Assembly: GCA_019237595.1 (NCBI GenBank)
Contig: JAFAGU010000053.1
Coordinates: forward strand, 1 to 39,280
Direction: 5' to 3'
Source: Betaproteobacteria bacterium
Lineage (GTDB): Bacteria; Pseudomonadota; Gammaproteobacteria; Burkholderiales; SG8-39
Length of the DNA stretch: 39,280 nt
Shown one piece after another: positions 1 to 8,828 of the stretch. Every line of letters starts with the position of its first letter. Within the stretch, counting starts at the first letter, position 1. Made by a program: the position numbers and the translations under genes. The notes under the pieces are model-generated. The model was not told the DNA's origin. It searched no databases and was given only the letters and a program-made list of their open reading frames with translations.

Positions 1-642
1 GAGCCGCTCGTCGTAGGCGAGCGGGAGTGCGTCCACCGAGGCCGCGAGCGCATCCAGCCGCAGGCTCATGCCGGGAAAATCGATCGCGGGCAGCGCCTTC
101 AGCCGCTCGATGTCGCGCGCGAGCGCGCGGCGGATGGGCACGAATTGGGGGCGATCCGCGCGGTTGAGCCGAGATTCGGCAAGCTGGAGCGCCAGCAGCC
201 CGGCGCGCACATTGCCCGCGAGCTGCAGCTGCTGGGAGGCGATCGCGAGCACCTGCTCGATTTCCGCGAGCTGCCATTCGTCTCGCGTGCGCGAGAGCTC
301 CTGGTAGAGCGCCTCGAGCGCGAGCTGCTGGCTCTGCGACTCGGCGAGCCGGGTCTCGAGCTGCGCGATGCGCACCTGCGCCTCGCGCAGCGTCTCCTGC
401 GACTGGCGGGCGGCGCTGCGCGCGTCCCTCGCATCTGCCTCGACCTCGCGCAGCCGGCGGGCCACTTCCTCCTGCGTGCCGGCGATTCGGGAACGCGTAT
501 CGATCCACGCGGCGGCAAGGAGCGCCGAAAGCGCGACGAGCGCCAGCAAGACAAGCGCCGGCCGGTTGCGCCGCACCTTCCTTTCGACGGCTTCCGCAGC
601 GCTCGGCGTGGCGCTTTCCCGCTCGGATGGGCTTTCGCTCAT
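1..642 (-). CDS. hemX: HemX-like membrane protein (partial, 3' end outside window)
   Basis: Only the N-terminal 214 codons are present; the frame stays open to the window edge. The ATG at 642 overlaps the hemD stop as ATGA. The product has a short polar N-terminus, one membrane segment around residues 27-45 (PALVLLALVALSALLAAAW) and then a long Gln/Glu/Arg-rich coiled coil at about 48-115, followed by a helical domain with QLAEIEQVLAIASQQLQLAG. This is the layout of HemX (COG2959), annotated as uroporphyrinogen-III C-methyltransferase but with no methyltransferase fold; it is thought to be an inner-membrane accessory protein of the haem operon. Its place directly after hemC and hemD supports the call. 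The biochemical role is not settled for the family. Confidence 0.85.
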   Translation of the reverse strand, partial: MSESPSERESATPSAAEAVERKVRRNRPALVLLALVALSALLAAAWIDTRSRIAGTQEEVARRLREVEADARDARSAARQSQETLREAQVRIAQLETRLAESQSQQLALEALYQELSRTRDEWQLAEIEQVLAIASQQLQLAGNVRAGLLALQLAESRLNRADRPQFVPIRRALARDIERLKALPAIDFPGMSLRLDALAASVDALPLAYDERL

Positions 643-1412
643 GGCGCCTGAAAGTATGCCACCAGCTCGCGGACGGTCTGCTCGTCGCCGGGCCCGCACA
701 CGCGTATCTCGCGCGCGCCGAGGCGCCGCGCCGCCTGTGCGATCCGCTCGTGCGGCACGAAGACCGGCGTCGCGGAGAGCCAGGTGCCGGCGGGCTCGCC
801 GAGGGCGCGAAGAAGGTTTTCGAGGCCCGCCGAAGACGAGCACGTCAGCGCATCCACACCCCCTTGGGCCCACGCTTTGGCGAGCGGCCGAAAGTCGCCC
901 CGGGGAGGCGAGCGCCGGTAACAGGCGGCATAGTCGACCTTCGCACCTCGCTTCGCGAGCGTGTCGCCCAGCAGCTCGCGCCCTCCGACGCCTCGAAATA
1001 TGATGACGCGCTTGCCCGACACGTTGCCGAGCTCGGGCAGCGCGAGCAGCGCTTCGCTGTCGGCGCCCTCTTCGGGCGAAACCACGGCCTTGATTCCGTG
1101 GCGCTCGAGCTCTCGCCGGCTCGCCGCGCCCACGGCCGCCGCGCGAAGCCCTGCAGGCCATTCGCGCCGCGAGCGCACGAGCGGGAGAGCCTTCTGCACG
1201 GCAGTCGGGCTCACGAATATGGCGAGGTCGTAGGCTTGAAGCTGCTCGATGGCGCGCTCGGCAGCCGGGTCGGAGACGTCGTCGATCTCCATGGCGGGAT
1301 AGACCAGCGCGGCGCCGCCCTCGGCCTCGATGCGCGCGGCAAGGCCACGGGCCTGCTCGCGCGGCCGGGTGACCACGATCGCGCGTCCTTCGAGGGGCCG
1401 TCTATTGGCCAA
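639..1412 (-). CDS. hemD: uroporphyrinogen-III synthase
   Basis: HemD closes and inverts ring D of hydroxymethylbilane to give uroporphyrinogen III in the cytoplasm. The product is about 257 aa, usual for the family, and opens with GRAIVVTRPREQARGLAARI; the two-domain HemD fold is suggested by DLAIFVSPTAVQKAL near the middle and DALTCSSSAGLENLL in the C-terminal half. The chosen start is TTG at 1412, overlapping the last 11 bp of hemC. No ATG lies at a sensible position, and a GTG at 1376 would cut into the first strand. The longer open frame up to 1592 is antisense/out-of-frame to hemC and is not supported by homology. It ends in an ATGA overlap with hemX. Confidence 0.9.
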   Translation of the reverse strand: MANRRPLEGRAIVVTRPREQARGLAARIEAEGGAALVYPAMEIDDVSDPAAERAIEQLQAYDLAIFVSPTAVQKALPLVRSRREWPAGLRAAAVGAASRRELERHGIKAVVSPEEGADSEALLALPELGNVSGKRVIIFRGVGGRELLGDTLAKRGAKVDYAACYRRSPPRGDFRPLAKAWAQGGVDALTCSSSAGLENLLRALGEPAGTWLSATPVFVPHERIAQAARRLGAREIRVCGPGDEQTVRELVAYFQAP

Positions 1413-2328
1413 GCGCGGCGAGGATCGCTTCGGCACCGCCGCGGCGGAGCTCTTCGGCCGCCCGTCGTCCGAGCGCCTCGGGGTCGGAAGCGCTTCCCGA
1501 GCAATCGGCGCGCAGGATCCGCTTGCCATCGGGCGAACCCAGGACCGCGCGAACGCGCAGCGTCGCGCCCTGCGGCTCGGCATAGGCGCCAAGGGGCATC
1601 GTGCAGTTGCCGCCGAGCGCGAGACTCACTGCCCGCTCTGCCCGTACGCACGCGGAGCTCGACTCCTCGGCGAGCGCGGCGAGGAGCCGTGCGACATCAG
1701 GCCGCGCCGCCAGGCATTCGATGCCGAGCGCCCCCTGGCCCGGCGCCGGAAGCATCTCCTCGGGCGCAAGGCGCGCGCGGATGCGCGCCGCGAGGCCGAG
1801 GCGCGCCAAGCCGGCTGCGGCGAGCAGAACGGCGTCGTATTCGCCCGCGTCGAGCTTGCGCAGCCTCGTTTCCACGTTGCCGCGGAGAAGCTTCACCGTG
1901 ACATCGGGGCGCCTCGCGAGCAGCTGCGCCTGTCGGCGGAGACTGGACGTGCCCACAACGGCGCCCGCCGGCGCTGCGGCGAGCCCCGGGAGCGAGGCCG
2001 ATACCCATGCGTCGCGCGGATCCTCGCGCGCCGTGATCGCAGCGAGGATGAACCCGGGAGGAAGCTCGGCCGGGACGTCCTTGATGGAGTGCACCGCCAG
2101 GTCGGCACGGCCTTCCGCCATCGCCGCCTCGAGCTCCTTCACGAAGAGCCCCTTGCCTCCCGCCTCGTCCAGCCTCGTCTCGAGGAGCTCGTCGCCGCGC
2201 GTGCTGAGCGGCAGGAGCTCGACGGCGAGGCCCGGATGCGCGCTTTCGAGGCGCGCCTTCACGTGCTCGGCCTGCCAGAGGGCGAGGCGGCTCCGACGCG
2301 TGGCGATGACGAGCCGATTGCCGCTCAA
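1402..2328 (-). CDS. hemC: hydroxymethylbilane synthase (porphobilinogen deaminase)
   Basis: Joins four porphobilinogen molecules into hydroxymethylbilane. The 308-aa product carries the family landmarks: IATRRSRLALWQAEHV at the N-terminus, GLFVKELEAAM, DLAVHSIKDVP, GTSSLRRQAQL and the dipyrromethane-cofactor cysteine C242 in GGNCTMPLGAYA. The start is TTG at 2328, which overlaps the upstream regulator's TGA as TTGA, so translation is probably coupled to it. hemC and hemD therefore both appear to use TTG. Co-transcription with an AlgZ/AlgR-type pair is the arrangement known from Pseudomonas and betaproteobacteria. Confidence 0.95.
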   Translation of the reverse strand: MSGNRLVIATRRSRLALWQAEHVKARLESAHPGLAVELLPLSTRGDELLETRLDEAGGKGLFVKELEAAMAEGRADLAVHSIKDVPAELPPGFILAAITAREDPRDAWVSASLPGLAAAPAGAVVGTSSLRRQAQLLARRPDVTVKLLRGNVETRLRKLDAGEYDAVLLAAAGLARLGLAARIRARLAPEEMLPAPGQGALGIECLAARPDVARLLAALAEESSSACVRAERAVSLALGGNCTMPLGAYAEPQGATLRVRAVLGSPDGKRILRADCSGSASDPEALGRRAAEELRRGGAEAILAALGQ

Positions 2329-3080
2329 AGCTTCTCCGCAATCGCGTCGCGCACCGTGGGCCACTGCCGCCGGCTCACCGGCAGGCGCTCGGCGAGGCCC
2401 TCGAGCACTACGGCCCACTGCCCGTCCTCCGATTCGCTCCCGCGCTCGAAGCCGCGGATGGCACTGCGCGACACGAGGCAGTTGCGGTGGATCCGCACGA
2501 AGCGCTCGCCGAACTCGCGCTCGAGCGCGACGAGCGATTCCTCGATGAGGTGCTCGGCGCCGCGCGTGCGCAGCGTGACGTACTTCTGCTCCGCGCGCAG
2601 GAACACGATGTCGCGCACCGGCACGAGCACGATGCGATGGCGCTCGGCGACCGAGAGGTATTCGCGCGGCTGGCCCGAGGCCCGGTCGAGCTGCTCGCGC
2701 GCGGGCGCATGGCCGGCCGCCGCCCGCTTGAGCGCGGCGGCGAGCCGGGCCGCCCGGACGGGCTTGAGGAGATAGTCGAGCGCATTGAGCTCGAAGGCCT
2801 GGACCGCGTGCCGGTCGTGCGCGGTCACGAAGACCACCGCCGGCGGGCGCTCGAGCGTGCACAGGTGGCGCGCCACTTCGAGCCCCTGCATGCCCGGCAT
2901 TTCGATGTCGAGGAGGACGACATCGGCGCCGCTCGCCGGAATGCGCTCGAGCGCTTCCATGCCGTGGGCCGCCTCGCCCGCGAGCTCGGTCGGAATCTCG
3001 CCGGCGACATCGGCGAGGAGCGCCTTCAGGCGCTCGCGCGCGAGCGCCTCGTCGTCCGCGATGAAGACGCGCAGGCTCAC
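2325..3080 (-). CDS. algR: LytTR-family response regulator, AlgR-like
   Basis: A 251-aa two-domain regulator. The N-terminal receiver (about 3-120) has FIADDE, the phospho-acceptor D58 in LLDIEMPG and the late Lys in LLKPVRAA. The C-terminal LytTR DNA-binding domain (about 140-245) has YLSVAERHRIVLVPV, FLRAEQKYVTLRTR and FVRIHRNCLVSR. The start is GTG at 3080, overlapping the kinase stop as GTGA, and the gene ends in a TTGA overlap with hemC. In Pseudomonas the orthologue controls alginate, twitching motility and virulence; targets in this organism cannot be read from the sequence. The symbol is by family and synteny. Confidence 0.9.
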   Translation of the reverse strand: MSLRVFIADDEALARERLKALLADVAGEIPTELAGEAAHGMEALERIPASGADVVLLDIEMPGMQGLEVARHLCTLERPPAVVFVTAHDRHAVQAFELNALDYLLKPVRAARLAAALKRAAAGHAPAREQLDRASGQPREYLSVAERHRIVLVPVRDIVFLRAEQKYVTLRTRGAEHLIEESLVALEREFGERFVRIHRNCLVSRSAIRGFERGSESEDGQWAVVLEGLAERLPVSRRQWPTVRDAIAEKL

Positions 3081-4162
3081 GCCGCCTCCGTGCGCGAGGC
3101 GTCGCCTTCTTTGCGCTCGCCGGCCGCGGCGGGGCGAGCCGGCAGCGCCATGGACGCGTCCGTGCGGTAGGGCAGGTCGATTTCCACGCAGTAGCGGCCG
3201 TCCTTCACGCTCGCCTCCATGCGCGCCTCGGCGTCGAAGAAGAGCGCGAGCCGCTCCCGGATATTCGCGATCGCGACGCGGTTTCCCGAGCGCCGCTGCT
3301 GCTCCTCGACCCACGGGTTCTCGATCCGCGCGAGCACGCGCGCGCCGCGCCGCTCGATGCGCACGAGGACTTCGGCGCTTCCGAGCGAAGGCTCGACGCC
3401 GTGGTACACCGCGTTCTCGAGGAGCGGCTGCAGCACGAGCGGCGGCAGCAGCGCGTCGAGCGGCGCCGCGTCGAGCTCCCACGCGATGCGCAGGCGCTCC
3501 CCCAGCCGGAGCTGCTCGATCTCGGCATAGCGCTCGAGGAGCGCGATCTCGTCGGCCAACCGCACGAAGCGCCGCGCGTCGGCCATGAGCGTGCGGAAGA
3601 GGTCCGCCAGGTCCTCGATGACGCGCTCGGCCTGGCGCGGGTCGCGCCGGATCACCGCCAGCACCGCGTTCAGGCTGTTGAACAGGAAATGCGGCCGGAT
3701 GCGCGCCTGCAGCGCCTGGAGGCGCGCTTCGGCGAGCGCAGGCGAGTACGCCCGGGCGAGCAGGCGTAAATAAGCGAGGAGCAGCGCCGCCGTTGGGATC
3801 GTGAACGCGAGGAGGCGTCCGAGCCCTGCGGGCGCTTCGCCGCCGAGCGCTGCCCAGCCGGCGCGAAGGGCCGTCGCGAGCGCCGCAGCGACGAGCAGCA
3901 CGCCGGCGCAGCCCCACAAGTACGGCAAGCGGCCAAGCACGATCGAAAGGGCGTACAGCGCGACGAGCACGCAGAGCAGCAGCGGCTCTGCATACGCCGC
4001 GGCCTGGGTGAAGCGCTCGACGCCCAACGCGAGCGTCGGCGTGGCAACGAAGGAACCGACGAGGAGAAGCGCGTTGACGCCTACGAGGATGCGCGCGACG
4101 ACCCCGAGGTTGCGAAAGTCCGGCAACAGGTCCGGGTATTCGTTTTGTCTTATACTGGCCAC
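3077..4162 (-). CDS. algZ: LytS/AlgZ-type sensor histidine kinase
   Basis: About 361 aa. Four hydrophobic segments lie around residues 24-41, 58-78, 82-102 and 117-136, followed by a His_kinase domain of the LytS type. The H box is [20 protein letters not shown] with H158, and the N box is [13 protein letters not shown], with a C-terminal HATPase. This is the partner of the LytTR regulator immediately downstream (GTGA overlap). The start is uncertain: GTG at 4162 is used here, but TTG at 4126, just before PDFRNLGV, is possible, especially as a TATAAG hexamer at 4154-4149 lies between the two. Divergent from argH as in other betaproteobacteria. Confidence 0.85.
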   Translation of the reverse strand: MASIRQNEYPDLLPDFRNLGVVARILVGVNALLLVGSFVATPTLALGVERFTQAAAYAEPLLLCVLVALYALSIVLGRLPYLWGCAGVLLVAAALATALRAGWAALGGEAPAGLGRLLAFTIPTAALLLAYLRLLARAYSPALAEARLQALQARIRPHFLFNSLNAVLAVIRRDPRQAERVIEDLADLFRTLMADARRFVRLADEIALLERYAEIEQLRLGERLRIAWELDAAPLDALLPPLVLQPLLENAVYHGVEPSLGSAEVLVRIERRGARVLARIENPWVEEQQRRSGNRVAIANIRERLALFFDAEARMEASVKDGRYCVEIDLPYRTDASMALPARPAAAGERKEGDASRTEAA

Positions 4163-4207
4163 GGGATGGGCAGCTCGCGCGCGTCGCTCCGACCCGCGCA
4201 TTCTAAT
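4149..4207. promoter_or_regulatory. divergent promoter region, argH / algZ
   Basis: Plus strand: TATACT at 4151-4156 and a second -10-like TCTAAT at 4202-4207, which would start RNA about 3 nt before the argH ATG at 4217. Minus strand: TATAAG at 4154-4149. No good -35 box accompanies any of them, so the assignment is by AT content in a GC-rich background and by spacing. Confidence 0.4.
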
Positions 4208-4216
4208 CGTCCGGGA

Positions 4217-5617
4217 ATGGCCAAGAAGAAAGAGCTCTGGTCGGGCCGCTTCGCGAAGCGGCTGCGGCCGCAGGTGAAGGCGTTCACCGCATCGCTGCCG
4301 TTCGACAGGCGCCTCGCGCTGCACGACGTGCGTGCCTCGCTCGCACATGCGCGCATGCTCGGGGCATGCGGCATCCTCGCGCGCCGCGACCTCGCCGCCA
4401 TCGAGCGCGGGCTTGCCGCGGTGCGTCGCGAGATCGAGCGCGATCGCTTCGCCTGGTCGCGCGACGACGAGGACGTGCACCTCAACATCGAGCGCCGGCT
4501 CACCGCGCTCGTCGGCGACGCCGGCAAGAAGCTCCATACTGCGCGCTCGCGCTACGACCAGGTCGCGACCGATGTCCGGCTCTGGCTGCGCGACGAGATC
4601 GACAGCGGGCTGGACCGCCTCGCCGCGCTCGAGCGCGCGCTCCTCGCGCAGGCATCGCGCCATGCCGATCTCGTCATGCCGGGGTTCACCCACCTGCAGG
4701 TCGCGCAGCCCGTCACCTTCGGGCATCACCTGCTCGCCTACGTGGAGATGCTCGAGCGCGACCGCGAGCGCCTCTCGGAATGCCGCCGGCGAGTGAACCG
4801 CCTGCCGCTCGGCGCGGCAGCGCTCGCCGGAACCACGTTCCCGATCGATCGCGCCCGCGTAGCGCGCGAGCTCGGCTTCGAGGCCGTGGCGGAAAATTCG
4901 CTCGACGCCGTCTCCGATCGCGACTTCGCGATCGAGTACTGCGCCGCCGCTTCCCTCGCGATGGTGCACCTTTCGCGCCTGGCCGAGGAGCTCGTGCTCT
5001 GGGCGAGCCCGCGCTTCGGCTTCGTGCGGCTCCCGGAGGACTACTGCACCGGCTCGTCCATCATGCCGCAGAAGCGCAATCCGGACGTGCCGGAGCTCGT
5101 GCGCGGCAAGTCCTCACGCGTGGTGGGCGACTTGGTCACACTCCTCGCGCTCATGAAGGCGCAGCCGCTCGCCTATAACAAGGACAACCAGGAGGACAAG
5201 GAGCCGCTCTTCGACGCCGCGGACACCCTGAACGCATCGCTCGAGATCATGGCGGGCCTCGTCTCGGGCCTGCGGCCCGACGCCAAGGCGATGCGCGCCG
5301 CGCTTGCCCAAGGCCACGCCACGGCCACCGACCTCGCCGACTACCTGGTGCGCAAGGGCGTGCCTTTCCGCGACGCGCACGAAGCGGTGGGCCGTGCGGT
5401 CCGCGAGGCGGAGCGCTCCGGGAAGGACCTCGCCTCGCTGCCCCTTGCGACGCTGAAGCGCTTCTCCGCGTCGATCGACGCGGATGTGCGCCGGGTGCTC
5501 ACGCCCGAGGGGTCGGTCGCGGCGCGCGACCACTTCGGCGCCACGTCGCCGCGGCAAGTGCGCCAGGCGATCGCACGAGCGCGTGAGCGCCTCAAGGGCA
5601 GAGGCTCGAGAGCGTGA
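4217..5617 (+). CDS. argH: argininosuccinate lyase
   Basis: Last step of arginine synthesis: splits argininosuccinate into arginine and fumarate. The 466-aa protein is full length and begins [16 protein letters not shown]. Conserved regions are [36 protein letters not shown] with the catalytic-region H159, and the fumarase/aspartase signature [11 protein letters not shown] at 279-289 containing the mobile-loop serines. ATG 4217 is chosen because it matches the family's N-terminus; an in-frame ATG at 4166 would add 17 unrelated residues. No Shine-Dalgarno is evident. The gene overlaps the following kinase gene as GTGA, so the three genes to 7747 probably form one operon. Confidence 0.97.
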   Translation: MAKKKELWSGRFAKRLRPQVKAFTASLPFDRRLALHDVRASLAHARMLGACGILARRDLAAIERGLAAVRREIERDRFAWSRDDEDVHLNIERRLTALVGDAGKKLHTARSRYDQVATDVRLWLRDEIDSGLDRLAALERALLAQASRHADLVMPGFTHLQVAQPVTFGHHLLAYVEMLERDRERLSECRRRVNRLPLGAAALAGTTFPIDRARVARELGFEAVAENSLDAVSDRDFAIEYCAAASLAMVHLSRLAEELVLWASPRFGFVRLPEDYCTGSSIMPQKRNPDVPELVRGKSSRVVGDLVTLLALMKAQPLAYNKDNQEDKEPLFDAADTLNASLEIMAGLVSGLRPDAKAMRAALAQGHATATDLADYLVRKGVPFRDAHEAVGRAVREAERSGKDLASLPLATLKRFSASIDADVRRVLTPEGSVAARDHFGATSPRQVRQAIARARERLKGRGSRA

Positions 5618-6909
5618 CCGCCCGGCCAACGCTCACGCAGATCGGCAAGTATCCGGTCCTGCGCAAGCTCGGGGAAGGCGCCACCTCGGAGGTCTACCTC
5701 TCCCACGATCCCTTCAACGATCGCGACGTGGCGATCAAGGTCGCCTTTCCCGAGACCTTCGAGGACCCGGAGCGCGGCAAGCTCTACCGCAAGCTCTTCC
5801 TCACGGAGGCGTCGCTCGCCGGCAAGCTCCAGCACCCGCACATCTGCCAGATCTTCGACGCCGTGGCCGACGACCAGCTCCACTACATCGTGATGGAATA
5901 CGTGGGCGGCGGCACGCTGGAGCGGTTTTGCCGCACCGAGATGCTGCTGCCGGTCGACAAGGTCGTCGAGATCGTCTTCAAGTGCACGCGCGCGCTCGAG
6001 TACGCGCACAAGCTCGGCGTCACGCACCGCGACATCAAGCCGGCGAACATCCTTTACCTCGGCGACACGGACGTGAAGATCACCGACTTCGGCGCCGCGC
6101 TCATCGCTTCCGGCGACACCACGCAGGTGAGCGCGATCGGCTCGCCCGCGTACATGTCGCCCGAGCAGGTGAAGGAGCACCCGCTCGACCACCAGACCGA
6201 TATCTACTCCGTCGGCGTGGTGATGTACCACCTGCTCACGGGCCGCCTGCCCTTCCAGGCGGTGAACAACTTCAGCCTCATCTACCAGATCACCAACGTG
6301 GAGCCCGAGCCGCCGTCCACGTTCCGGCCCGAGATCCCGCCCGCGCTGAACGAGATCGTCCGCCATGCCATGGCGAAGGACCTCGAGGCGCGCTACCGCA
6401 CCTGGGAGAGCTTCTCGCTCGACCTCGCCGAGGCCTTCCGGGCGCAATACAAGGGCGCCCACAAGGCGCAGGAATTCGCCGACTCCGACAAGTTCGAGAC
6501 GCTTCGCAAGCTTGCCTTCTTCAACCACTTCTCGGACGCGGAGCTCTGGGAAGTGGCGCGCATCTCGAGCTGGCGCCACGCCTCGAGCGGCGAGGTGCTC
6601 ATGAAGGAGGGCGAGGTCGGCGATTTCTTCTGCATCCTCGCCGACGGCCAGGTGAAGGTGACGAAGAAGGGCAAGCTCCTCAACCTGCTGCGCTCGGGCG
6701 AGCCGTTCGGCGAAATGGCGTACCTCACCAAGGGCGAGCAGGTGCGCGGCGCCGACGTCACCGTCATGAACGACGCCAACATCATCTCGGTGCCCACGCC
6801 CGCGCTCTCGCAGGCGAGCGATGGGTGCCGGCACAAGTTCGACCGCGCGTTCATGGAAATCCTGGTGGAGCGCCTTTCCATGGCGAACCTGCGCCTGTCG
6901 GGGGTCTAG
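5614..6909 (+). CDS. Ser/Thr protein kinase fused to a cyclic-nucleotide-binding-like domain
   Basis: A 431-aa cytoplasmic protein with two modules and no membrane segment. Residues 13-275 are a Hanks-type kinase: glycine loop [12 protein letters not shown] (19-30), K42 in VAIKV, E66 as probable helix-C glutamate, [10 protein letters not shown] (138-147), DFG at 158-160, activation segment [10 protein letters not shown] and [15 protein letters not shown]. All catalytic residues are present. Residues about 300-400 match the cNMP-binding/Crp fold ([35 protein letters not shown] then VRGAD), with a phosphate-binding cassette that is recognisable but divergent from FGE-x-A-L...R-x-A. The GTG start at 5614 overlaps the argH stop as GTGA. 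The natural reading is a kinase allosterically gated by a small ligand; substrate and ligand are unknown. Confidence 0.92.
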   Translation: MTARPTLTQIGKYPVLRKLGEGATSEVYLSHDPFNDRDVAIKVAFPETFEDPERGKLYRKLFLTEASLAGKLQHPHICQIFDAVADDQLHYIVMEYVGGGTLERFCRTEMLLPVDKVVEIVFKCTRALEYAHKLGVTHRDIKPANILYLGDTDVKITDFGAALIASGDTTQVSAIGSPAYMSPEQVKEHPLDHQTDIYSVGVVMYHLLTGRLPFQAVNNFSLIYQITNVEPEPPSTFRPEIPPALNEIVRHAMAKDLEARYRTWESFSLDLAEAFRAQYKGAHKAQEFADSDKFETLRKLAFFNHFSDAELWEVARISSWRHASSGEVLMKEGEVGDFFCILADGQVKVTKKGKLLNLLRSGEPFGEMAYLTKGEQVRGADVTVMNDANIISVPTPALSQASDGCRHKFDRAFMEILVERLSMANLRLSGV

Positions 6910-7747
6910 CACGGCGAGGCTCGACGAGGCGCTCAAGCGGGCGCTCGGCATCGAGGCGGCGACGCGGCTTCCGGGCGGCGGCATTCTCGATTGCTACTGG
7001 GTCTCGATCGGCGGCGAGGAGCGGTTCCTGAAGACCGGCCTCGCGCGCCACGCCGATCGCTTTGCGGCGGAAGCGGACGGCCTGCGGGCGCTCCTCGAGG
7101 CCGGCGTACGCGCCCCCCGAACCTTCGGCGCCGGCGTGGCCGGCGCGCAGGCTTACCTCGTCATCGAGCACCTCGAGCTGCACCAGGAGGGCGACTTCGC
7201 GGCCTTGGGCGCGATGCTCGCGAGGCTCCATGGCGCCGCCGGAACGCGCTATGGATGGTCTCGCGACAACTACATCGGCGCGACGGAGCAGGAAAACGCA
7301 TGGGCCGAAGAGTGGCCGGCCTTCTTCCGGGAGCGCAGGCTCCGCCCGCAAATCGCCCTCGCCCAGCGCAACGGCTTTTCGCTCGAATGCGATTTCGTCC
7401 TGGACAACCTGGACAAGCTCCTCGGTCATGGCCCGCGGCCTTCGCTCCTGCACGGCGACCTCTGGAGCGGGAACGCCGGCTTCCATCGCGGCGAGCCGGT
7501 CCTCTTCGATCCGGCGGTGTACTACGGCGATCGCGAATGCGACCTCGCGATGACGGAGCTCTTCGGGGGATTTCCGGCGGACTTCTACGCTTCCTACGCG
7601 AAGGAATTACCGCTGGACGCCGGGTACGGGAAGCGCAAGCACCTCTACAACCTGTATCACCTGCTCAACCACCTCAACATCTTCGGCGGCGGCTACCTCG
7701 GGCAGGTGAGCTCGACGCTAGGCCTTTTGCGGAGCTTCCTGCAGTAG
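6821..7747 (+). CDS. fructosamine kinase family protein
   Basis: Matches the fructosamine-3-kinase/ketosamine-3-kinase family (COG3001, an aminoglycoside-phosphotransferase-like fold), proposed to phosphorylate sugars attached to protein amines so they fall off. Visible features: GGGILDCYWVSIGGEERFLK near the start, LVIEHLEL hinge, GWSRDNYIGATEQEN, catalytic loop LLHGDLWSGNAGF and metal-binding VLFDPAVYYGDRECDLAM. Homology begins near 6914, but the frame has no ATG, GTG or TTG there. The nearest is ATG at 6821, which buries the first 89 bp inside the kinase gene; ACG at 6911, just after the kinase stop, is a non-standard alternative. The 3' end overlaps grxD tail to tail by 30 bp. Confidence 0.8.
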   Translation: MGAGTSSTARSWKSWWSAFPWRTCACRGSSTARLDEALKRALGIEAATRLPGGGILDCYWVSIGGEERFLKTGLARHADRFAAEADGLRALLEAGVRAPRTFGAGVAGAQAYLVIEHLELHQEGDFAALGAMLARLHGAAGTRYGWSRDNYIGATEQENAWAEEWPAFFRERRLRPQIALAQRNGFSLECDFVLDNLDKLLGHGPRPSLLHGDLWSGNAGFHRGEPVLFDPAVYYGDRECDLAMTELFGGFPADFYASYAKELPLDAGYGKRKHLYNLYHLLNHLNIFGGGYLGQVSSTLGLLRSFLQ

Positions 7748-8050
7748 CTTCTGCAGCTCGCCGGACTGGTACATCTCCTTCATGATGTCCGAGCCGCCGA
7801 CGAACTCGCCGTTCACGTAGAGCTGCGGGATGGTGGGCCAGTTGGCGTACTCCTTGATGCCCTGGCGGATTTCCGGGTCGGCAAGGACGTTCACGTGCGC
7901 GAAGTCCTGCACGCCGCAGGCATTGAGCACCTGGACGGCGAGCGACGAAAAACCGCATTGGGGGAACTGCGGTGTGCCCTTCATGTAGAGGACGACGCGG
8001 TTTCCCGTGACCTGCTGCTTGATGCGCTCTTGGGTATCCATGCCCGCCAT
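7718..8050 (-). CDS. grxD: monothiol glutaredoxin, Grx4 family
   Basis: 110 aa with the CGFS active site in PQCGFSSLAVQVL and the family landmarks VVLYMKGTPQFP, WPTIPQLYVNGEFVGGSDI. CGFS glutaredoxins bind a glutathione-ligated [2Fe-2S] cluster and act in iron-sulphur cluster transfer. The ATG at 8050 follows the prmC stop (TAAAATG) and has GGAAGG seven bases upstream, so translation coupled to prmC is likely; a second ATG at 8041 fits the usual family start (MDTQERIK) equally well. It is last in the hemA-prfA-prmC-grxD block, an order common in betaproteobacteria. Confidence 0.95.
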   Translation of the reverse strand: MAGMDTQERIKQQVTGNRVVLYMKGTPQFPQCGFSSLAVQVLNACGVQDFAHVNVLADPEIRQGIKEYANWPTIPQLYVNGEFVGGSDIMKEMYQSGELQKLLQEAPQKA

Positions 8051-8051
8051 T

Positions 8052-8828
8052 TTATCGCCTTCCGCCGGTCACCCGGCCGATGCCGGATAGATCAGGCCAG
8101 GTCTGCACGGCTTCAAGCCCGGCGAGGAGCCGCCGGACGGCTTCCCCCTGGTCGAAGCCGTGCTCCAGGAAGAGCCATCCGCCGGCTGACAGGTGCGCGG
8201 GCGCCCGCTCGGCGATTTCACGAAGCGCATCCAGGCCCTCCGGGCCGGAAACAAGCGCCTCGCGCGGCTCGAACACCAAGGCACCGAGGTGCGGGTCGCC
8301 CTCGGCGACATACGGCGGGTTCGCGACGATGAGGTCGAAGCGCTCGTCGTCGACCGGGTCGAGCCATCGGCCATGGCGGAAATCCACCTCGAGTCCCAGG
8401 CGGGCGGCATTGCGCTTGGCGACGACGAGTGCGGCGGCGCTCGACTCCACGGCCACGACGGTGGCCCTCGGGCGGTACCTCTTCAACGCGAGCGCAATGG
8501 CGCCCGATCCCGTCCCGAGGTCGAGCGCGCGCGCGAAGGGCTGCGCGAGCGCTCGCTCGACGAGGAGCTCGGTTTCCGGCCGCGGCACGAGCACCGCCGG
8601 AGTCACCACGAGCTCGATGCCGTAGAACTCCTTGCGGCCGAGGAGGTAGGCCACCGGCTCGCCGCGCCGGCGCCTCGAGACAAGCTCCGTGAACCGCTGC
8701 TGGGCATCCGCGGGCAGCGCCTTCTCCGGGAAAGCGATCAGCGTGGCGGCGGAGAACCCGGTCGCCTCGGCGAGCAGCAGGCGCGCCTCCAGGGGCTCCA
8801 GCGCCCGGAGCGCCTCGCCGACCGTCAA
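8052..8828 (-). CDS. prmC: release factor glutamine methyltransferase
   Basis: Methylates the glutamine of the GGQ motif in release factors, using S-adenosylmethionine. The 258-aa protein has the N-terminal helical domain, [29 protein letters not shown]-binding [14 protein letters not shown] (103-116) and the catalytic NPPY at 170-173. It starts with TTG at 8828, overlapping the prfA stop as TTGA, so enzyme and substrate are translated as a coupled pair. The stop is followed directly by grxD. Confidence 0.95.
   Translation of the reverse strand: MTVGEALRALEPLEARLLLAEATGFSAATLIAFPEKALPADAQQRFTELVSRRRRGEPVAYLLGRKEFYGIELVVTPAVLVPRPETELLVERALAQPFARALDLGTGSGAIALALKRYRPRATVVAVESSAAALVVAKRNAARLGLEVDFRHGRWLDPVDDERFDLIVANPPYVAEGDPHLGALVFEPREALVSGPEGLDALREIAERAPAHLSAGGWLFLEHGFDQGEAVRRLLAGLEAVQTWPDLSGIGRVTGGRR

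Noticed and set aside
4166-4216. N-terminal extension of argH from ATG 4166
   Set aside because: The 17 added residues are absent from the typical ArgH start; [12 protein letters not shown] matches the family.
8041-8054. Leaderless start for grxD at ATG 8041 from a TAAAAT hexamer
   Set aside because: The hexamer is formed by the prmC stop codon, and GGAAGG sits at a good distance from ATG 8050, so coupled translation is the simpler reading.
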